Positions 11,417 through 24,318 are shown, counted from the stretch's first letter. The stretch is DNA of 64,000 nucleotides from Pararge aegeria (GCF_905163445.1 NC_053204.1:7819501-7883500), one strand, 5' to 3'. Made by a program: numbers and translations. The notes: generated by a model from the sequence alone, not told the origin.

Positions 11417-12955
11417 ATATCGATAGTTATTATTTATATCGAAATTGACATCGATATCTATTTTAATATCGATATCGATATCGATATAAATATTAATTAT
11501 CGATGTCGATATCGATATTGATATTAAAATTGACATCTATATCGATATCGATATAAATAATATCTATCGATTTCGATATCGATATCGATTCGATATCGAT
11601 GTCAATTTCGATATAAATAATAACTATCGATGTCGATATCGATATTGATATTAAAATTGATATCTATATCGATATCGATATAAATAATATCTATCGATAT
11701 CGATATTAAAATCGATGTCAATATCGACATCGATAGTTATTTTTTATATCGATTTCAATATCGATATTGACATCGATTTTTATATCGATATCGATATAAA
11801 TAATAACTATCGATATAGATATCGATATCGATATCTATTTTAATATCAATATCGATATCGACATCGATAGTAATTATTAATATTGATTTTAATATGGACA
11901 TTTATATCGATTTTAATATCAATATTAAAATAGATATCAATATCGATGTCGATAATATCGACATAAATAATAACTCGCGATATTAAAATTAATAATAATT
12001 ATCGATATCGATATTAAAAAGGATTTCAATATCGATATCGATAATATCGATATAAATAATAACTATTGATATCGATAACGATATCAATTTCAATATCGAT
12101 ATCGAAAGTTATTATTTATATGGACATCGATGTCGATAATATCGATATAACTCGATATCGATATTGACATCGATTTTAATATCGATATCGATAGTTATTA
12201 TCTCTCTATCTCTCTATATATTTTAATATTGATATTAATGTCAATATAAAATAATAACAACTGATATCGATATCGATATTGAAATTGATATCGTTATCGA
12301 TATCAATAGTTATTATTTATATCGATATTATCGATATCGATATTGAAATCCTTTTTAATATCGATATCGATAATTATTATTAATTTTAATATCGCGAGTT
12401 ATTATTTATGTCGATATTATCGACATCGATATCGATATCTATTTTAATATTGATATTAAAATCGATATAAATGTCCATATTAAAATCAATATTAATAATA
12501 ACTATCGATGTCGATATCGATATTGATATTAAAATAGATATCGATATCGATATCTATATCGATAGTTATTATTTATATCGATATCGATATAAAAATCGAT
12601 GTCAATATCGATATTGAAATCGATATAAAAAATAACTATCGATGTCGATATTGACATCGATTTTAATATCGATATCGATAGATATTATTTATATCGATAT
12701 CGATATAGATATCAATTTTAATATCAATATCGATATCGACATCGATAGTTATTATTTATATCGAAATTGACATCGATATCGAATCGATATCGATATCGAA
12801 ATCGATAGATATTATTTATATCGATATCGATATAGATGTCAATTTTAATATCAATATCGATATCGACATCGATAATTAATATTTATATCGATATCGATAT
12901 CGATATTAAAATAGATATCGATGTCAATTTCGATATAAATAATAACTATCGATAT

Positions 12956-14504
12956 AATGTCAATATAAAATAATAACAACCGATATCGATATCGATATTG
13001 ATATTAAAATAGATATCAGCATCGATATCTATATCGATATCGATATAAATAATAACTATCGATGTCGATATCGATATTGATATTAAAATTGATATCTATA
13101 TCGATATCGATATAAATAATATCTATCGGTTTCGATATTAAAATCGATGTAAAAATCGATATCGATTTATATCGATATTATCGACATCGATGTCAATATA
13201 AATAATAACTATCGATATCGATATTAAAATTGATATCGATAGTTATTATTTATATCGATATTATCGATATCGATATTGAAATCCTTTTTAATATCGATAT
13301 CGATAATTATTATCATTTTTAATATCGATATCGATAGTTATTATTTAAATCGACATCAACATCGATATCTATTTTAATATCGATATTAAAATCGCTGTCA
13401 ATATCGATATCGATATCGATATTAAAATTGATATCGATATCGATGTCGATAAAATTGATATCGATATCGATGTCGATAATATCGATATAAATAATAACAA
13501 TCGATATCGATATCAATTTTAGGATCGATATCGATAGTTATTATTTATATCGAAATTGACATCGATATCTATTTTAATATCGATATCGATATAAATAATA
13601 ACTATCGATGTCGATTTCGATATTGATATAAAAATAGATATCGATATCGATATCGATATTGACATCGTTGTTATCAATTTTAATATCGATATTGATATTG
13701 AAATCCTTTTTAATATCGATATCGATAGTTATTATCAATTTAAATAATAACTATCGATATAGATATCGATATCCTTTTTAATTATTATCAATATCTTTTT
13801 AGTTATTATCAATTTAAATAATAACTATCGATATAGATATCGATATCTATATCGATAGTTATTATTTATATCGATATCGATATTAAAATAGATATCGATG
13901 TCAATTTCGATATAAATAATAACTATCGATATCGATTCTAAAATTGATATCGATATCGATTGTTACTATTTATATCGATATTATCGACATCGATATCGAT
14001 ATCAATTTTATCGACATCGATATCGATATCAATTTTAATATCGATATCGATATCGATATTGACAGCGATTTTAATATCGATATTAAAATAGATATCGATG
14101 TTGATGTCGATTTAAATAATAACTATCGATATCGATATTAAAAATGATAATAATTATCGATATCGATATTAAAAAGGATTTCAATATCGTTATCGATAAT
14201 ATCGATATAAATAATAACTATCGATATCAATTTTAATATCGATATCGATAGTTATTATTTATATTGACATCGATGTCGATAATATCGATATAAATCGATA
14301 TCGATTTTTACATCGATTTTAATATCGAAACCGATAGATATTATTTATATCGATATCGATATAGATATCAATTTTAATATCAATATCGATATCGACATCG
14401 ATAGTTATTATTTATATCGATATCGATATAGATATCGATGCCGATATCTATTTTAATATCAATATCGATATCGATATCGGTTGTTATTATTTTATATTGA
14501 CATT
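12956..14504. repeat. Nested inverted repeat in IR1 right arm (mirror copy of 9868-11416)
   Basis: Mirror constant 27460: 13319 pairs with 14141. This is the image of the left-arm structure under the 24372 mirror. Diagnostic variants follow the outer mirror: the 13944 frame has IVTIY like 10231, and the 13319 frame has IVIIY like 10856. Confidence 0.9.
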
Positions 14505-16195
14505 AATATCAATATTAAAAAATATTGAGAGATAGAGAGATAATAACTATCGATATCGATATTAAAATCGATGTCAATATCGATATCGATTTATATCGAT
14601 ATTATCGACATCGATGTCCATATAAATAATAACTATCGATATCGATATTGAAATTGATATCGTTATCGATATCAATAGTTATTATTTATATCGATATTAT
14701 CGATATCGATATTGAAATCCTTTTTAATATCGATATCGATAATTATTATTAATTTTAATATCGCGAGTTATTATTTATGTCGATATTATCGACATCGATA
14801 TCGATATCTATTTTAATATTGATATTAAAATCGATATAAATGTCCATATTAAAATCAATATTAATAATAACTATCGATGTCGATATCGATATTGATATTA
14901 AAATAGATATCGATATCTATATCGATAGTTATTATTTATATCGATATCGATATTAAAATCGATGTCAATATCGATATTGAAATCGATATAAAAAATAACT
15001 ATCGATGTCGATATTGACATCGATTTTAATATCGATATCGATAGATATTATTTATATCGATATCGATATAGATATCAATTTTAATATCAATATCGATATC
15101 GACATCGATAGTTATTATTTATATCGAAATTGACATCGATATCGAATCGATATCGATATCGAAATCGATAGATATTATTTATATCGATATCGATATAGAT
15201 ATCAATTTTAATATCAATATCGATATCGACATCGATAATTAATATTTATATCGATATCGATATCGATATTAAAATAGATATCGATGTCAATTTCGATATA
15301 AATAGTAACTATCGATGTCGATATCTATATTGATATTAAAATTGATATCTATATCGATATCGATATAAATAATATCTAACGATTTCGATATTAAAATCGA
15401 TGTAAAAATCGATATCGATTTATATCGATATTATCGACATCGATGCCATATAAATAATAACTATCGATATCGATATTAAAATTGATATCGATATCGATAT
15501 CGATAGTTATTATTTATATCGATATTATCGATATCGATATTGAAATCCTTTTTAATATCGATATCGATAGTTATTATCAATTTTAATATCGATATCGATA
15601 GTTATTATTTAAATCGACATCAACATCGATATCTATTTTAATATCGATATTAAAATCGCTGTCAATATCGATATCGATATTAAAATTGAGATCGATATCG
15701 ATGTCGATAATATTGATATCGATATCAATTTTTATATCGATATCGATAGTTATTATTTATATCGATATTATCGATATCGATATTGAAATCATTTTTAATA
15801 TCGATATCGATAGTTATTATCAATGTTAATATCGATATCGATTTATATCGATATTATCGACATCGATGTCAATATAAATAATAACTATCGATATTGAAAT
15901 CCTTTTTAATATCGATATCGATAATTATTATCAATTTTAATATCGATAGTTATTATTTATGTCGATATTATCGACATCGATATCGATATCTATTTTAATA
16001 TTGATATTAAAATAGATATCGATGTCAATTTCGATATAAATAATAACTATCGATATCGATATTAAAATTGATAACAACGATGTCAATATCGATATCGATA
16101 TCGATATCTATTTTTATATCAATATCGATGTCGACATCGATAGTTATTATTTATATCGATATCGATATTAAAATAGATATCGATGTCAATTTCGA

Positions 16196-16292
16196 TATTG
16201 AAATTGAAATTGAAATTGAATTGAAAATTTATTTGTTCACATAAAACAATAGCAGATAAGGCGGAGAACTTCTGTTAAGTCAACATAACTAT
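16196..16292 (-). mobile_element. Short LINE 3' end with (CAATTT)n tail in the array
   Basis: The only foreign sequence in block 2. On the minus strand it reads CTTAACAGAAGTTCTCCGCC, then GTTTTATGTGAACAAATAAA, followed by a tail of about five CAATTT-type units that merges into the array. This is a severely 5'-truncated LINE 3' end of some 70 bp plus tail; the family is not identified. Confidence 0.7.
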
Positions 16293-17112
16293 CGATATCG
16301 ATAATAAAATGATATAAATAATAACTATCGATGTCGATATCGATATTGATATCAAAATAGATATCGATAACGATGTCGATATAATTAATAACTATCGATA
16401 TCGATATTGAAATTGATAACAACGATGTCAATATCGATATCGATACCGATATCTATTTAAATATCAATATCGATATCGATATCTATTTTAATATCGATAT
16501 TAAAATCGATATAAATAATAACTATCGATGTCGATATCGATATTGATATTTAAATAGATATCGATATCGATGTCGATATAAATAATAACTATCGATGTCG
16601 ATATCGATATTGATATTAAAATCGATGTCAATATCGATATTGATTTATATCGATATTATCGACATCGATATCGATATCAATTTTAATATCGATATCGATA
16701 GTTATTATTTATATCGACATCGATATCGATATCTATTTTAATATCGATATTGAAATCGATATAAATAATAACTATCGATGTCGATATTGACATCGATTTT
16801 AATATCAATATCGATAGATATTATTTATATCGATGTAAATTATAACAATCGATATCGATATTAAAAGCAAAGTCGAAGTCTATATCGATATCGATATCGA
16901 TATTGACATCTATTTTAATATCGATATTGAAATCGATATAAATAATAACTATCGATGTCGATATTGACATCGATTTTAATATCGATATCGATAGATATTA
17001 TTTATATCGATGTAAATAATAACAATCGATATCGATATTAAAAGCAAAGTCGAAGTCTATATCGATATCGATATCGATATTGACAGTGATTTTAATATCG
17101 ATATTAAAATCG

Positions 17113-17528
17113 TATTTATCGATATAAAAAACAGCTGTTCAAATTTTCTCCATAATTTTTTTTTTGTTTTAATTATTATTTTGTGTGTTTTGATTGCCCA
17201 AATCCAATTTAATCGTTTTAATTAAACGTCTAACAGTGTAATACATCTATAGTTTAGTGCAAAGTGCTGAAACAAAAGTTTTCTCGTCAATTTAACAAGT
17301 GACAGTTAGGTCAGTACAAATTGAATTTATAACAATTGTTTTGTAGATATTTCGGTGTTCTAAGACTTGCATTAGATTAAAGACAACTATTTGTCACGCT
17401 GAATATCATTAGAAGTGTTTGCAATTGCACGTTATTCTTGAGTAACGTTACATTTGCTAGCACAACACAACTGTCATTTTGTGTTCTTTTGACTGATAGC
17501 TCATTCTTAAAAGCAACTCTAGTACAAA
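17113..17528 (+). other. LINE copy B 5' UTR
   Basis: From the array junction to the first ORF1 ATG. It begins AAAAAACAGCTGTTCAAATT after a short array-like stretch. It should contain the internal pol II promoter expected for an autonomous LINE, but I cannot identify core elements with confidence. A shadow ORF on the other strand is not considered real. Confidence 0.5.
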
Positions 17529-19125
17529 ATGATGACCCGTAGAGCCTTACTAGCACGTCAGGAACCATCTAAACTTCAACTGGCCTTAAAAGAACTAAAG
17601 GCAAGCAAGGAGCTATGTAGCCAACTGAACAGTGAGAGAGATGACAATGAAAAGGAACTTAGGTGTGCTTAAAAAGAACGATAAGTTGAAATCGGAATTA
17701 GCATCGCTACACATTAGCTATACGGACATTGTTGAAGAGCGGGATAGGCTACAGTTATTGGTAGATAGGTTCAATGAGTGACGTGCTGAGTACGAGGAGG
17801 CTCTGAGGCAGATCACCACTCTGCAGCGGGAGCTACGTGATGCACACCATCATATCACCGAGTTGGAAGAGGCTGCACACAACACAACAGCTCTGCACAC
17901 TCAAAGTCTATACGAAGAATTAGTTTATAGGGCCCCGCAGTTGATTGCTTCTGATGTGGACATGTCTACTGAGCAAATATCATTGGTTACAAACTCTAAC
18001 AGAACAGTAGTATGTCACTCCAGGAGTAAGAAACTTAAAAAATATATTAAATTAAATAAATTTGTACGGAAAACTCAGAGATTGTTAAAAGCTCATAAAC
18101 TATCTTCTAAGGCCTTAAGACCTATAAAAGAGCGTTTAGATTTATTAAAAGATATAAAAATGTATCAAACTAAGTTAGAAGATAATAGGTTAAGATATGA
18201 ATCCGACACACAGGTTTTAGAATCGCAGATAGCCAGGTTTCAAACTTCTCTACGTACTCTGGCAACTCAATATGACACATATCAAAAGAGAATGATGTCT
18301 GCATACACACAAACTGTGGATGTTATTACAACAGAGACAGCATATAATAATTCTGTTCATATGAACTGCTATGGTACTTATGGAGGTAAAGACAAAGACA
18401 GCCATCCACAGTCTGTGTCACCAGCATTTCCACCCTCAAAATCGAGGAAGGTGTGTGACGGATCCAAAGTCTTGACAAAAAATCTTACTAACAGTTCCTT
18501 TTCCCAGACAAAAACAACTAAGTTAAACACAACAAAAACATTTATGTATAGTGATGAAATTGGATGTAACATGGGCTTATTTCTTAATTCAAACTTACAA
18601 GGACACACAGTTTTGAACACCTGTTTACCTAACTCTGATTTAAAGTCTATTGTTTCATGTATGTATAAAAATAGAGATAGGTATGATTGTAGAACTAATT
18701 TAATATTATTAATTGGAAATAGAAGGAATTTTAACAAAATAGAATTGATAAAACTTTATAATTTTTTAGATTCCCTAAATGTTAATAGTATTGTTATGTA
18801 TACATTCCCATATTGTGAAAATTTGCCACACCAAGAAAATACCTGCAGATATAATTTAAATATGACTCTGTACAATTTATCTACATATAATAATAAAATT
18901 AAGGTTATAGACTTTAGCAAGTGTGCTAATACTTATTATAATTTGTACAAAGATAGGTATCACCTATCTAATTATTTTAAACAACAGATAGCTGTTTCGC
19001 TATCATATTTTTTTACAATATCAGCCAAGAACTTGGCTAAACAAACTGCTTTTATTGAGCAGTGTCCCAATTATTCTGACATTAACATCTTGGAAATTAT
19101 TCCAAGTAAATATACTTTAAACTAG
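17529..19125 (+). pseudogene. LINE copy B ORF1 (coiled coil plus esterase-like domain), broken
   Basis: A double ATG at 17529 (MMTRRALLARQEPSKLQLAL) begins a Lys/Glu/Leu-rich coiled coil. This is interrupted by a frameshift near 17668 (RCA then stop) and, in the restored frame, a TGA at about 17779. From 17863 the frame is open for 420 codons. It has more coiled coil (RLDLLKDIKMYQTKLEDN), a Ser/Thr/Lys-rich linker, then an SGNH/esterase-like C-terminal domain with YSDEIGCNMG, LLIGNRRNFN and KDRYHLSNYFK. ORF1 proteins with such a domain are known from CR1-group LINEs and are thought to bind RNA or lipids. The nucleophile Ser expected after Asp is Glu, as in copy A. It ends 40-50 bp before the ORF2 region, as in autonomous LINEs. 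Confidence 0.8.
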
Positions 19126-19169
19126 TTAAGGAGACAACAGAGGTTTTCTCTTGCTTAGACAAAAAGACA

Positions 19170-20110
19170 ATGGAGATATCCTCTTGCCTAAATAAAACAA
19201 ATTATAGTAAGGAATTAAATAAAATAAATTATTCTCATATCAACTTGGTGCACCAAAATATTCAATGTATTAAAGGAAAAGAATTAGAGATTTAATTATT
19301 TTTAAATCAGTTTAATATTAATATTTTATGTATAACTGAACATTGGTTAAAAACTCATGAATACATGTTTAATTTTGGTAACCATCATGTTGGTAGTTCG
19401 TTCACCAGAGTAACTGCAATTCATGGTGGCTCATTAATTATATTAAATAAAAATTTGAAATTTAAAAATAGAACAGACATTGTGAGCCTGTCTGTTGAAC
19501 GAACAATTGAACTTGCCTCAGTGGAATTAGAGCAATTCATTGTTGTTACTGTATATAGACCACCCTTATCAAACTTTGAACTTTTTGATCAGGTTATGTA
19601 TTAAGTATTACATAAAATATCTAAATCGAATAAAAACATTATTGTGTGCGGTGATTTTAATGTCAATATTTTAGAAAGTAGCTCTCAAAGTAGTAGGTTA
19701 TTAAATCTATTTAAGACCTACAACTCATCAAATATGTTTATGGAGCCTACAAGAATAACTGCCACTAGCGCCACATGTTTAGACAATATCTTCACAAATA
19801 TCAACCCAATCACTAAAAATATCATAAGTAAATTAGATTCTGATCACTGTGGTCAATTAATCCAGTTCAAAAATTGGGAAAAAACATTGTCTAAACATAA
19901 AATAACTTTTTTGCCTGTGACATCAGACAGACTGGAGAAAATGAGAATAGGCCTTGTTAAGGACCTTCCTTTTTTATCATCTACAATTGGCCCTAACGCA
20001 ATGTACACTACTTTCTTCAGTAAATTTATTACAATATTTAATTCCATTTTCACTAGTAAGTCTGTCATGATTACTGATACACTAGTTTTCAGTGAGTGGG
20101 CTACGAACTG
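19170..20110 (+). pseudogene. LINE copy B ORF2 endonuclease domain, broken
   Basis: Same endonuclease as in copies A and C, in order: INLVHQNIQCIKGKELEI, CITEHWLKTHEY, TVYRPPLSNFELF, VCGDFNVNILE and LDSDHCGQ. A TAA near 19293 replaces the Glu codon seen in copy A (ELEI-stop against ELEIE). A second TAA at about 19602 falls in the segment that reads VMDEVLF in the other copies. The frame shifts near 20095 at SEWAT, and the protein continues in another frame. All catalytic motif residues themselves are retained. Confidence 0.85.
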
Positions 20111-22056
20111 AATTGCATAAAAGTAGACAAAGGTTATATGATCTGTACGCGATACGAGAATATAACACCAGTGATGAGTTCAAAAAAAATGTGCAATTGT
20201 TTTCCAAACAATTTAAACGTGAATGCATTTTGGCTAAATCTATATTCATACAGAATAAAATAAAAAATAGCAGTAATGTTATAAAAACAACTTGGAATAT
20301 AATTAATCAGGAGACAGGAAGAGTAACACCTCGAACTAATGACATCAAACTTGATGTAGATAACAAGTCAATAACGTCAGCTTTCGAGGTTGCAACTGCT
20401 TTTGAAACGTTCTTCACCAACATTCCTGTCTCCACAACAAAATCATTGAAATCATCACCGGACACCGCTCTCTCTTTGTTGAAGTAATGTGCCTGAATGT
20501 AACGATACTTTTAAGTTCAGACACGTTAGCAGCTCAGACGTTATTAAGGCATTTAAATTATTAAATAATAAGAAAACAAATGACTTGTGGGGCATTTCCG
20601 TTAACGTTGTAAAGTCTTTGATTGATATAATTGCACCTGACCTATCATTCATATTTAATAATTGTATAGACTGTGGTGTGTTTCCTGATTTAATGAAACA
20701 TAGCAAACTAGTTCCGTTGTTCAAATCGGGTAGTACTACCGACCCCTCTAACTTTAGACCAATATCTGTACTACCTACTCTCAGTAAAATCTTTGAAAAA
20801 CTTATATTAAATCAATTACTTCACTTTTTTAATAAGAACGATTTATTGCACGGGCAGCAATTTGGTTTTACACGGGGTCGCTCAACAACCGATGCTGGTG
20901 TTGAGTTAGTAAAAAATATATTTGAAGCCTGGGAGAAGTCACGGGATGCACTTGGCGTCTTCTGTGACTTGTCCAAGGCTTTCGATTGTGTACAACATGA
21001 AACATTAATCAGGAAACTACACCACTATGGAATTCGGGGCATAGCTCTAGATTTAATGATTTCCTATCTTAATGATAGAATTCAAAAAGTTGACGTGAAC
21101 GGAAAGCGGTCTAACGGGTCATTTGTGCAAATTGGTGTCCCCCAGGGATCTATATTAGGACCCTTCCTATTCCTCATTTACATGAATGACCTTCCTTACC
21201 TAGCTGAGGACAATCACGGGATAGTATTGTTTGCTGATGATACATCATTGATGTTTAAAATTAAACGTCGTGAAAAAAATCTTGGCGATGTAAACATGTC
21301 TCGCTAAAGTAGTACAATGGTTTGAGGCTAATAACTTAGCTCTTAACGGAAAAAAAACGAAGAGTATTAAATTCACACTACCGAATGTTAAACAAGTAAA
21401 AACCATTGTACAACTTAATAATGAGGAGTTGGATTTGGTGGATACGACAATCTTTTTAGGAATAACTTTAGATGCTAAGCTTAAATGGGGCCCACATATA
21501 AATAATTTAGCGAACAGACTTAGTTCTGCAGCATACGCGGTAAAAAAGATTCGTCATATGACAAACATAGAAACTGCTAGGCTTGTTTATTTTAGTTATT
21601 TTCACAGCATTATGTCCTATGGCATTTTATTATGGGGTAATGCTGCTGATATAGATTCTATTTACGTCCTGCAGAAAAGGGCTGTTCGTGTATAAAATGG
21701 GCCCAAGAGAGTCATTAAGGGATAAATTTAAAGAAGTTAAAATAATGACGGTGCATAGTCAGTACATATATGAAAATTTAATTTATGTCCATAAAAATAT
21801 ATCAAAATTTAAAAAGAAAATGCACTGTAACAATATAAATATTAAAAGCAAAAATAAACTCGTTGTGCAGTTTACTAGGCTACACAAAATTGCAAATTCA
21901 TTCAAGGGCAATTGTATATTATTTTATAACAAATTACCAAATGAAATCTTTGAGTTGTCTCTCAATAAGTTCAAAGTTTATATAAAACGTAAGCTTACAG
22001 AAAAATCCTATTATAACATTAAGGATTATTTAAACGATAAAAAAGCTTGGGTGTGA
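20092..22056 (+). pseudogene. LINE copy B ORF2 reverse transcriptase, frameshifted
   Basis: Three or four frames together cover a whole RT. 20092-20487 is the linker. 20489-21307 has the palm: NFRPISVLPTLSKIFEKL, QQFGFTRGRSTTD, GVFCDLSKAFDCVQHE with the first Asp, GVPQGSILGPFLFLIYMNDL, and FADDTSLMF with the catalytic Asp pair near residue 248. Continuing frames give LAKVVQWFEANNLALNGKKT, then FLGITLDAKLKWGPHI (thumb), then KMGPRESLRDKFKE to the C-terminal NIKDYLNDKKAWV, ending at 22056. Breaks occur near 20485, 21300 and 21690, each a small indel. Typical Jockey/CR1-group RT; not functional in this copy. Confidence 0.9.
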
Positions 22057-22309
22057 ATTGCTCTAGCTTCATAGCTTAATTTAAATTTACTGGAAGATGG
22101 TGATAACAAAAAAATAAATTTACCCGGCTAAGTTTGTTGTGGGCTCTTCTTAGACCAGGGCGCGTTTGGAACCCTCGTAGCTTTAGATTTAAGTTGGCGA
22201 ACGAAGTTATCACCATCCCGTTACAATTATGTAAACAATTATGTATGAACGCTTCATAAGTGCCTGTGATAGGCCTACATGAATAAAGAAATTTTGAATT
22301 TGAATTTAA
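22057..22309 (+). other. LINE copy B 3' UTR and tail (3' tail reference for family alpha)
   Basis: Contains ATTGCTCTAGCTTCATAGC, AGACCAGGGCGCGTTTGGAA, CGCTTCATAAGTGCCTGTGA and TAGGCCTACATGAATAAAG, ending TTTTGAATTTGAATTTAA at the array. The same 3' UTR, detached from coding sequence, is recognisable at 38080-38330 (+), 45795-46403 (+, interrupted), 55443-55752 (-) and 60222-60505 (-). Confidence 0.9.
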
Positions 22310-24318
22310 CGATATTAAAATCGATATAAATATCGATATTATGATCGATATCTATATCGATATCGACATCGTTGTTATCAATTTTAATATCGATATCGAA
22401 AGTTATTATATATATCGATATCGATATCAATATTAATATCGATATCGATATCAATATTAATATCGATATCGATAGTTATTATTTATATCGACATCGATAT
22501 CGATATCTATTTTAATGGCGATATTAAAATCGATATAAATAATAACTATCGATGTCGATATCGATATTGATATTAAAATAGATATCGATATCGATGTCGA
22601 TATAAATAATAACTATCGATATCGATATTAAAATTGATATCGATATCGACATTGATAGTTACTATTTATATCGATTTCAATATCGATATTAAAATAGATA
22701 ACAACGATTTTAATATCGATATCGATATCGATATCTATTTTAATATCAATATAGATATCGACATCGATAGTTATTAATTATATCGAAATTGACATCGATA
22801 TCTATTTTAATATCGATATCGATAAATAATAACTATCGATATCGATATTAAAATCGATGTCAATATCGATATCGATTAATATCGATATTATCGACATCGA
22901 TGTCGATATAAATAATAACTATCGATGTCGATATCTATATCGATATCGATATTGATATTAAAATAGATATCGATATCTATATCGATATCGATATAAATAA
23001 TAACTATCGATATCGATATTAAAATCGATATCGATATAAATAATAACTATCGATATCGATATTAAAATCGCTGTCAATATCGATATCGATTTATATCGAT
23101 ATTATCGACATCGATGTCCATATAAATAATAACTATCGATGTCGATATCGATATCGATAATATCGATATAAATAATAACTATCGAAATCGATATCGGTAT
23201 CGATTTTAATATTGATATCGATAGTTATTATTTATATCGATATCGATATAGATATTTATGTCGATATCTATTTTAATATCGATATCGATATCGATATTTA
23301 TATTGTTATTATTTATATCGATTTTAATATCGATATCGATATTGATATCAATATTGACATCGATAGTTATTATTTATATCGATTTTAATATCGCTATTAA
23401 AATAGATATCGATATCGATGTCGATATAAATAAAAACTACCGATATCGAAATTAAAATCCAAGTCTATATCGATATCGATGTCGATATAAATAATAACTA
23501 TCGATGTCGATATCGATGTCGATATCGATATTGATATTAAAATAGATATCGATATCTATATCGATATCGATATAAATAATAACTATCGATATCGATATTG
23601 AAATCGATATCGATATAAATAATAACTATCGATATCGATATTAAAATCGCTGTCAATATCGATATCGATTTATATCGATATTATCGACATCGATGTCCAT
23701 ATAAATAATAACTATCGATGTCGATATCGAAATCGATAATATCGATATAAATAATAACTATCGAAATCGATATCGGTATCAATTTTAATATCGATATCGA
23801 TAGTTATTATTTATATCGACATCGATGTCGATAATATCGATATAAATAAATAATAACTATCGATATCAATTTTAATATCGATATCGATAGTTATTATTTA
23901 TATCGACATCGATATCGATATCTATTTTAATGGCGATATTAAAATCGATATAAATAATAACTATCGATGTCGATATCGATATTGATATTAAAATAGATAT
24001 CGATATCGATGTCGATATAAATAATAACTATCGATATCGATATTAAAATTGATATCGATATCGACATTGATAGTTACTATTTATATCGATTTCAATATCG
24101 ATATTAAAATAGATAACAACGATTTTAATATCGATATCGATATCGATATCTATTTTAATATCAATATAGATATCGACATCGATAGTTATTAATTATATCG
24201 AAATTGACATCGATATCTATTTTAATATCGATATCGATAAATAATAACTATCGATATCGATATTAAAATCGATGTCAATATCGATATCGATTAATATCGA
24301 TATTATCGACATCGATGT

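Larger units (their letters stand above)
8213..16159. repeat. Giant inverted repeat IR1, arms 3,893 bp, spacer 161 bp
   Basis: Left arm 8213-12105, right arm 12267-16159. Every mirrored marker pair I checked sums to 24372: TCGTTGTTAT 8292 with 16080, GCATCG 9931 with its partner, ACTCGCG 9604 with 14768, ACTCGCG 11973 with 12399, and the open frames 10231/14141 and 11053/13319. There is therefore no net indel along almost 3.9 kb. A few substitutions are visible, e.g. near 11872 against 12500. Rare variants such as CTAACGATTTC and the TGGCATCGATG form are shared between arms. The spacer 12106-12266 is not symmetric. Confidence 0.95.
7760..17112. repeat. ATCGAT hexamer satellite, block 2
   Basis: Continuation of block 1 beyond the Helitron. 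It has the same hexamer vocabulary and the same AATAATAAC / GTTATTATT tags in both orientations. It is dominated by the large inverted repeat 8213-16159. Direct segmental duplications also occur: 7790-8110 against 8665-8985 (offset 875, marker ATGTTGATGT), and 9370-9850 against 11710-12220 (offset 2369, marker ACTCGCG at 9604 and 11973). Apart from one LINE tail at 16196-16292 there is no unrelated sequence. All ORFs here encode IDIDIDI-type low-complexity strings and are not genes. Confidence 0.95.
17113..22309 (+). mobile_element. CR1/Jockey-group LINE, copy B, near full length but decayed
   Basis: A 5.2-kb plus-strand element sitting in the ATCGAT array. It has a 5' UTR of about 415 bp, ORF1 (17529-19125), ORF2 (about 19170-22056) and a 3' UTR with a GAATAAAG poly(A)-like signal and a short (GAATTT)n tail. 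The string CGATATTAAAATCG ends the left flank (17099-17112) and begins the right flank (22310-22323), a likely 14-bp target duplication, although the flanks are repetitive. ORF1 carries one frameshift and one stop. ORF2 carries at least two stops and several frameshifts. It is the most complete of the three large copies and the reference for A and C. Confidence 0.9.

Noticed and set aside
8213..16159. Reading the large inverted repeat as purely an assembly fold-back
   Set aside because: Not dismissed entirely, but the arms differ by a few substitutions and the nested palindromes show older, diverged inverted copies, so at least part of the structure is biological. Long-read spanning remains decisive.
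16237..16431. 64-codon minus-strand ORF at the LINE tail in block 2
   Set aside because: Made of satellite and the (CAATTT)n-tailed LINE end; no protein similarity.
2516..17112. CRISPR-like array of repeats and spacers
   Set aside because: There are no unique spacers of constant length, and the host context is eukaryotic.
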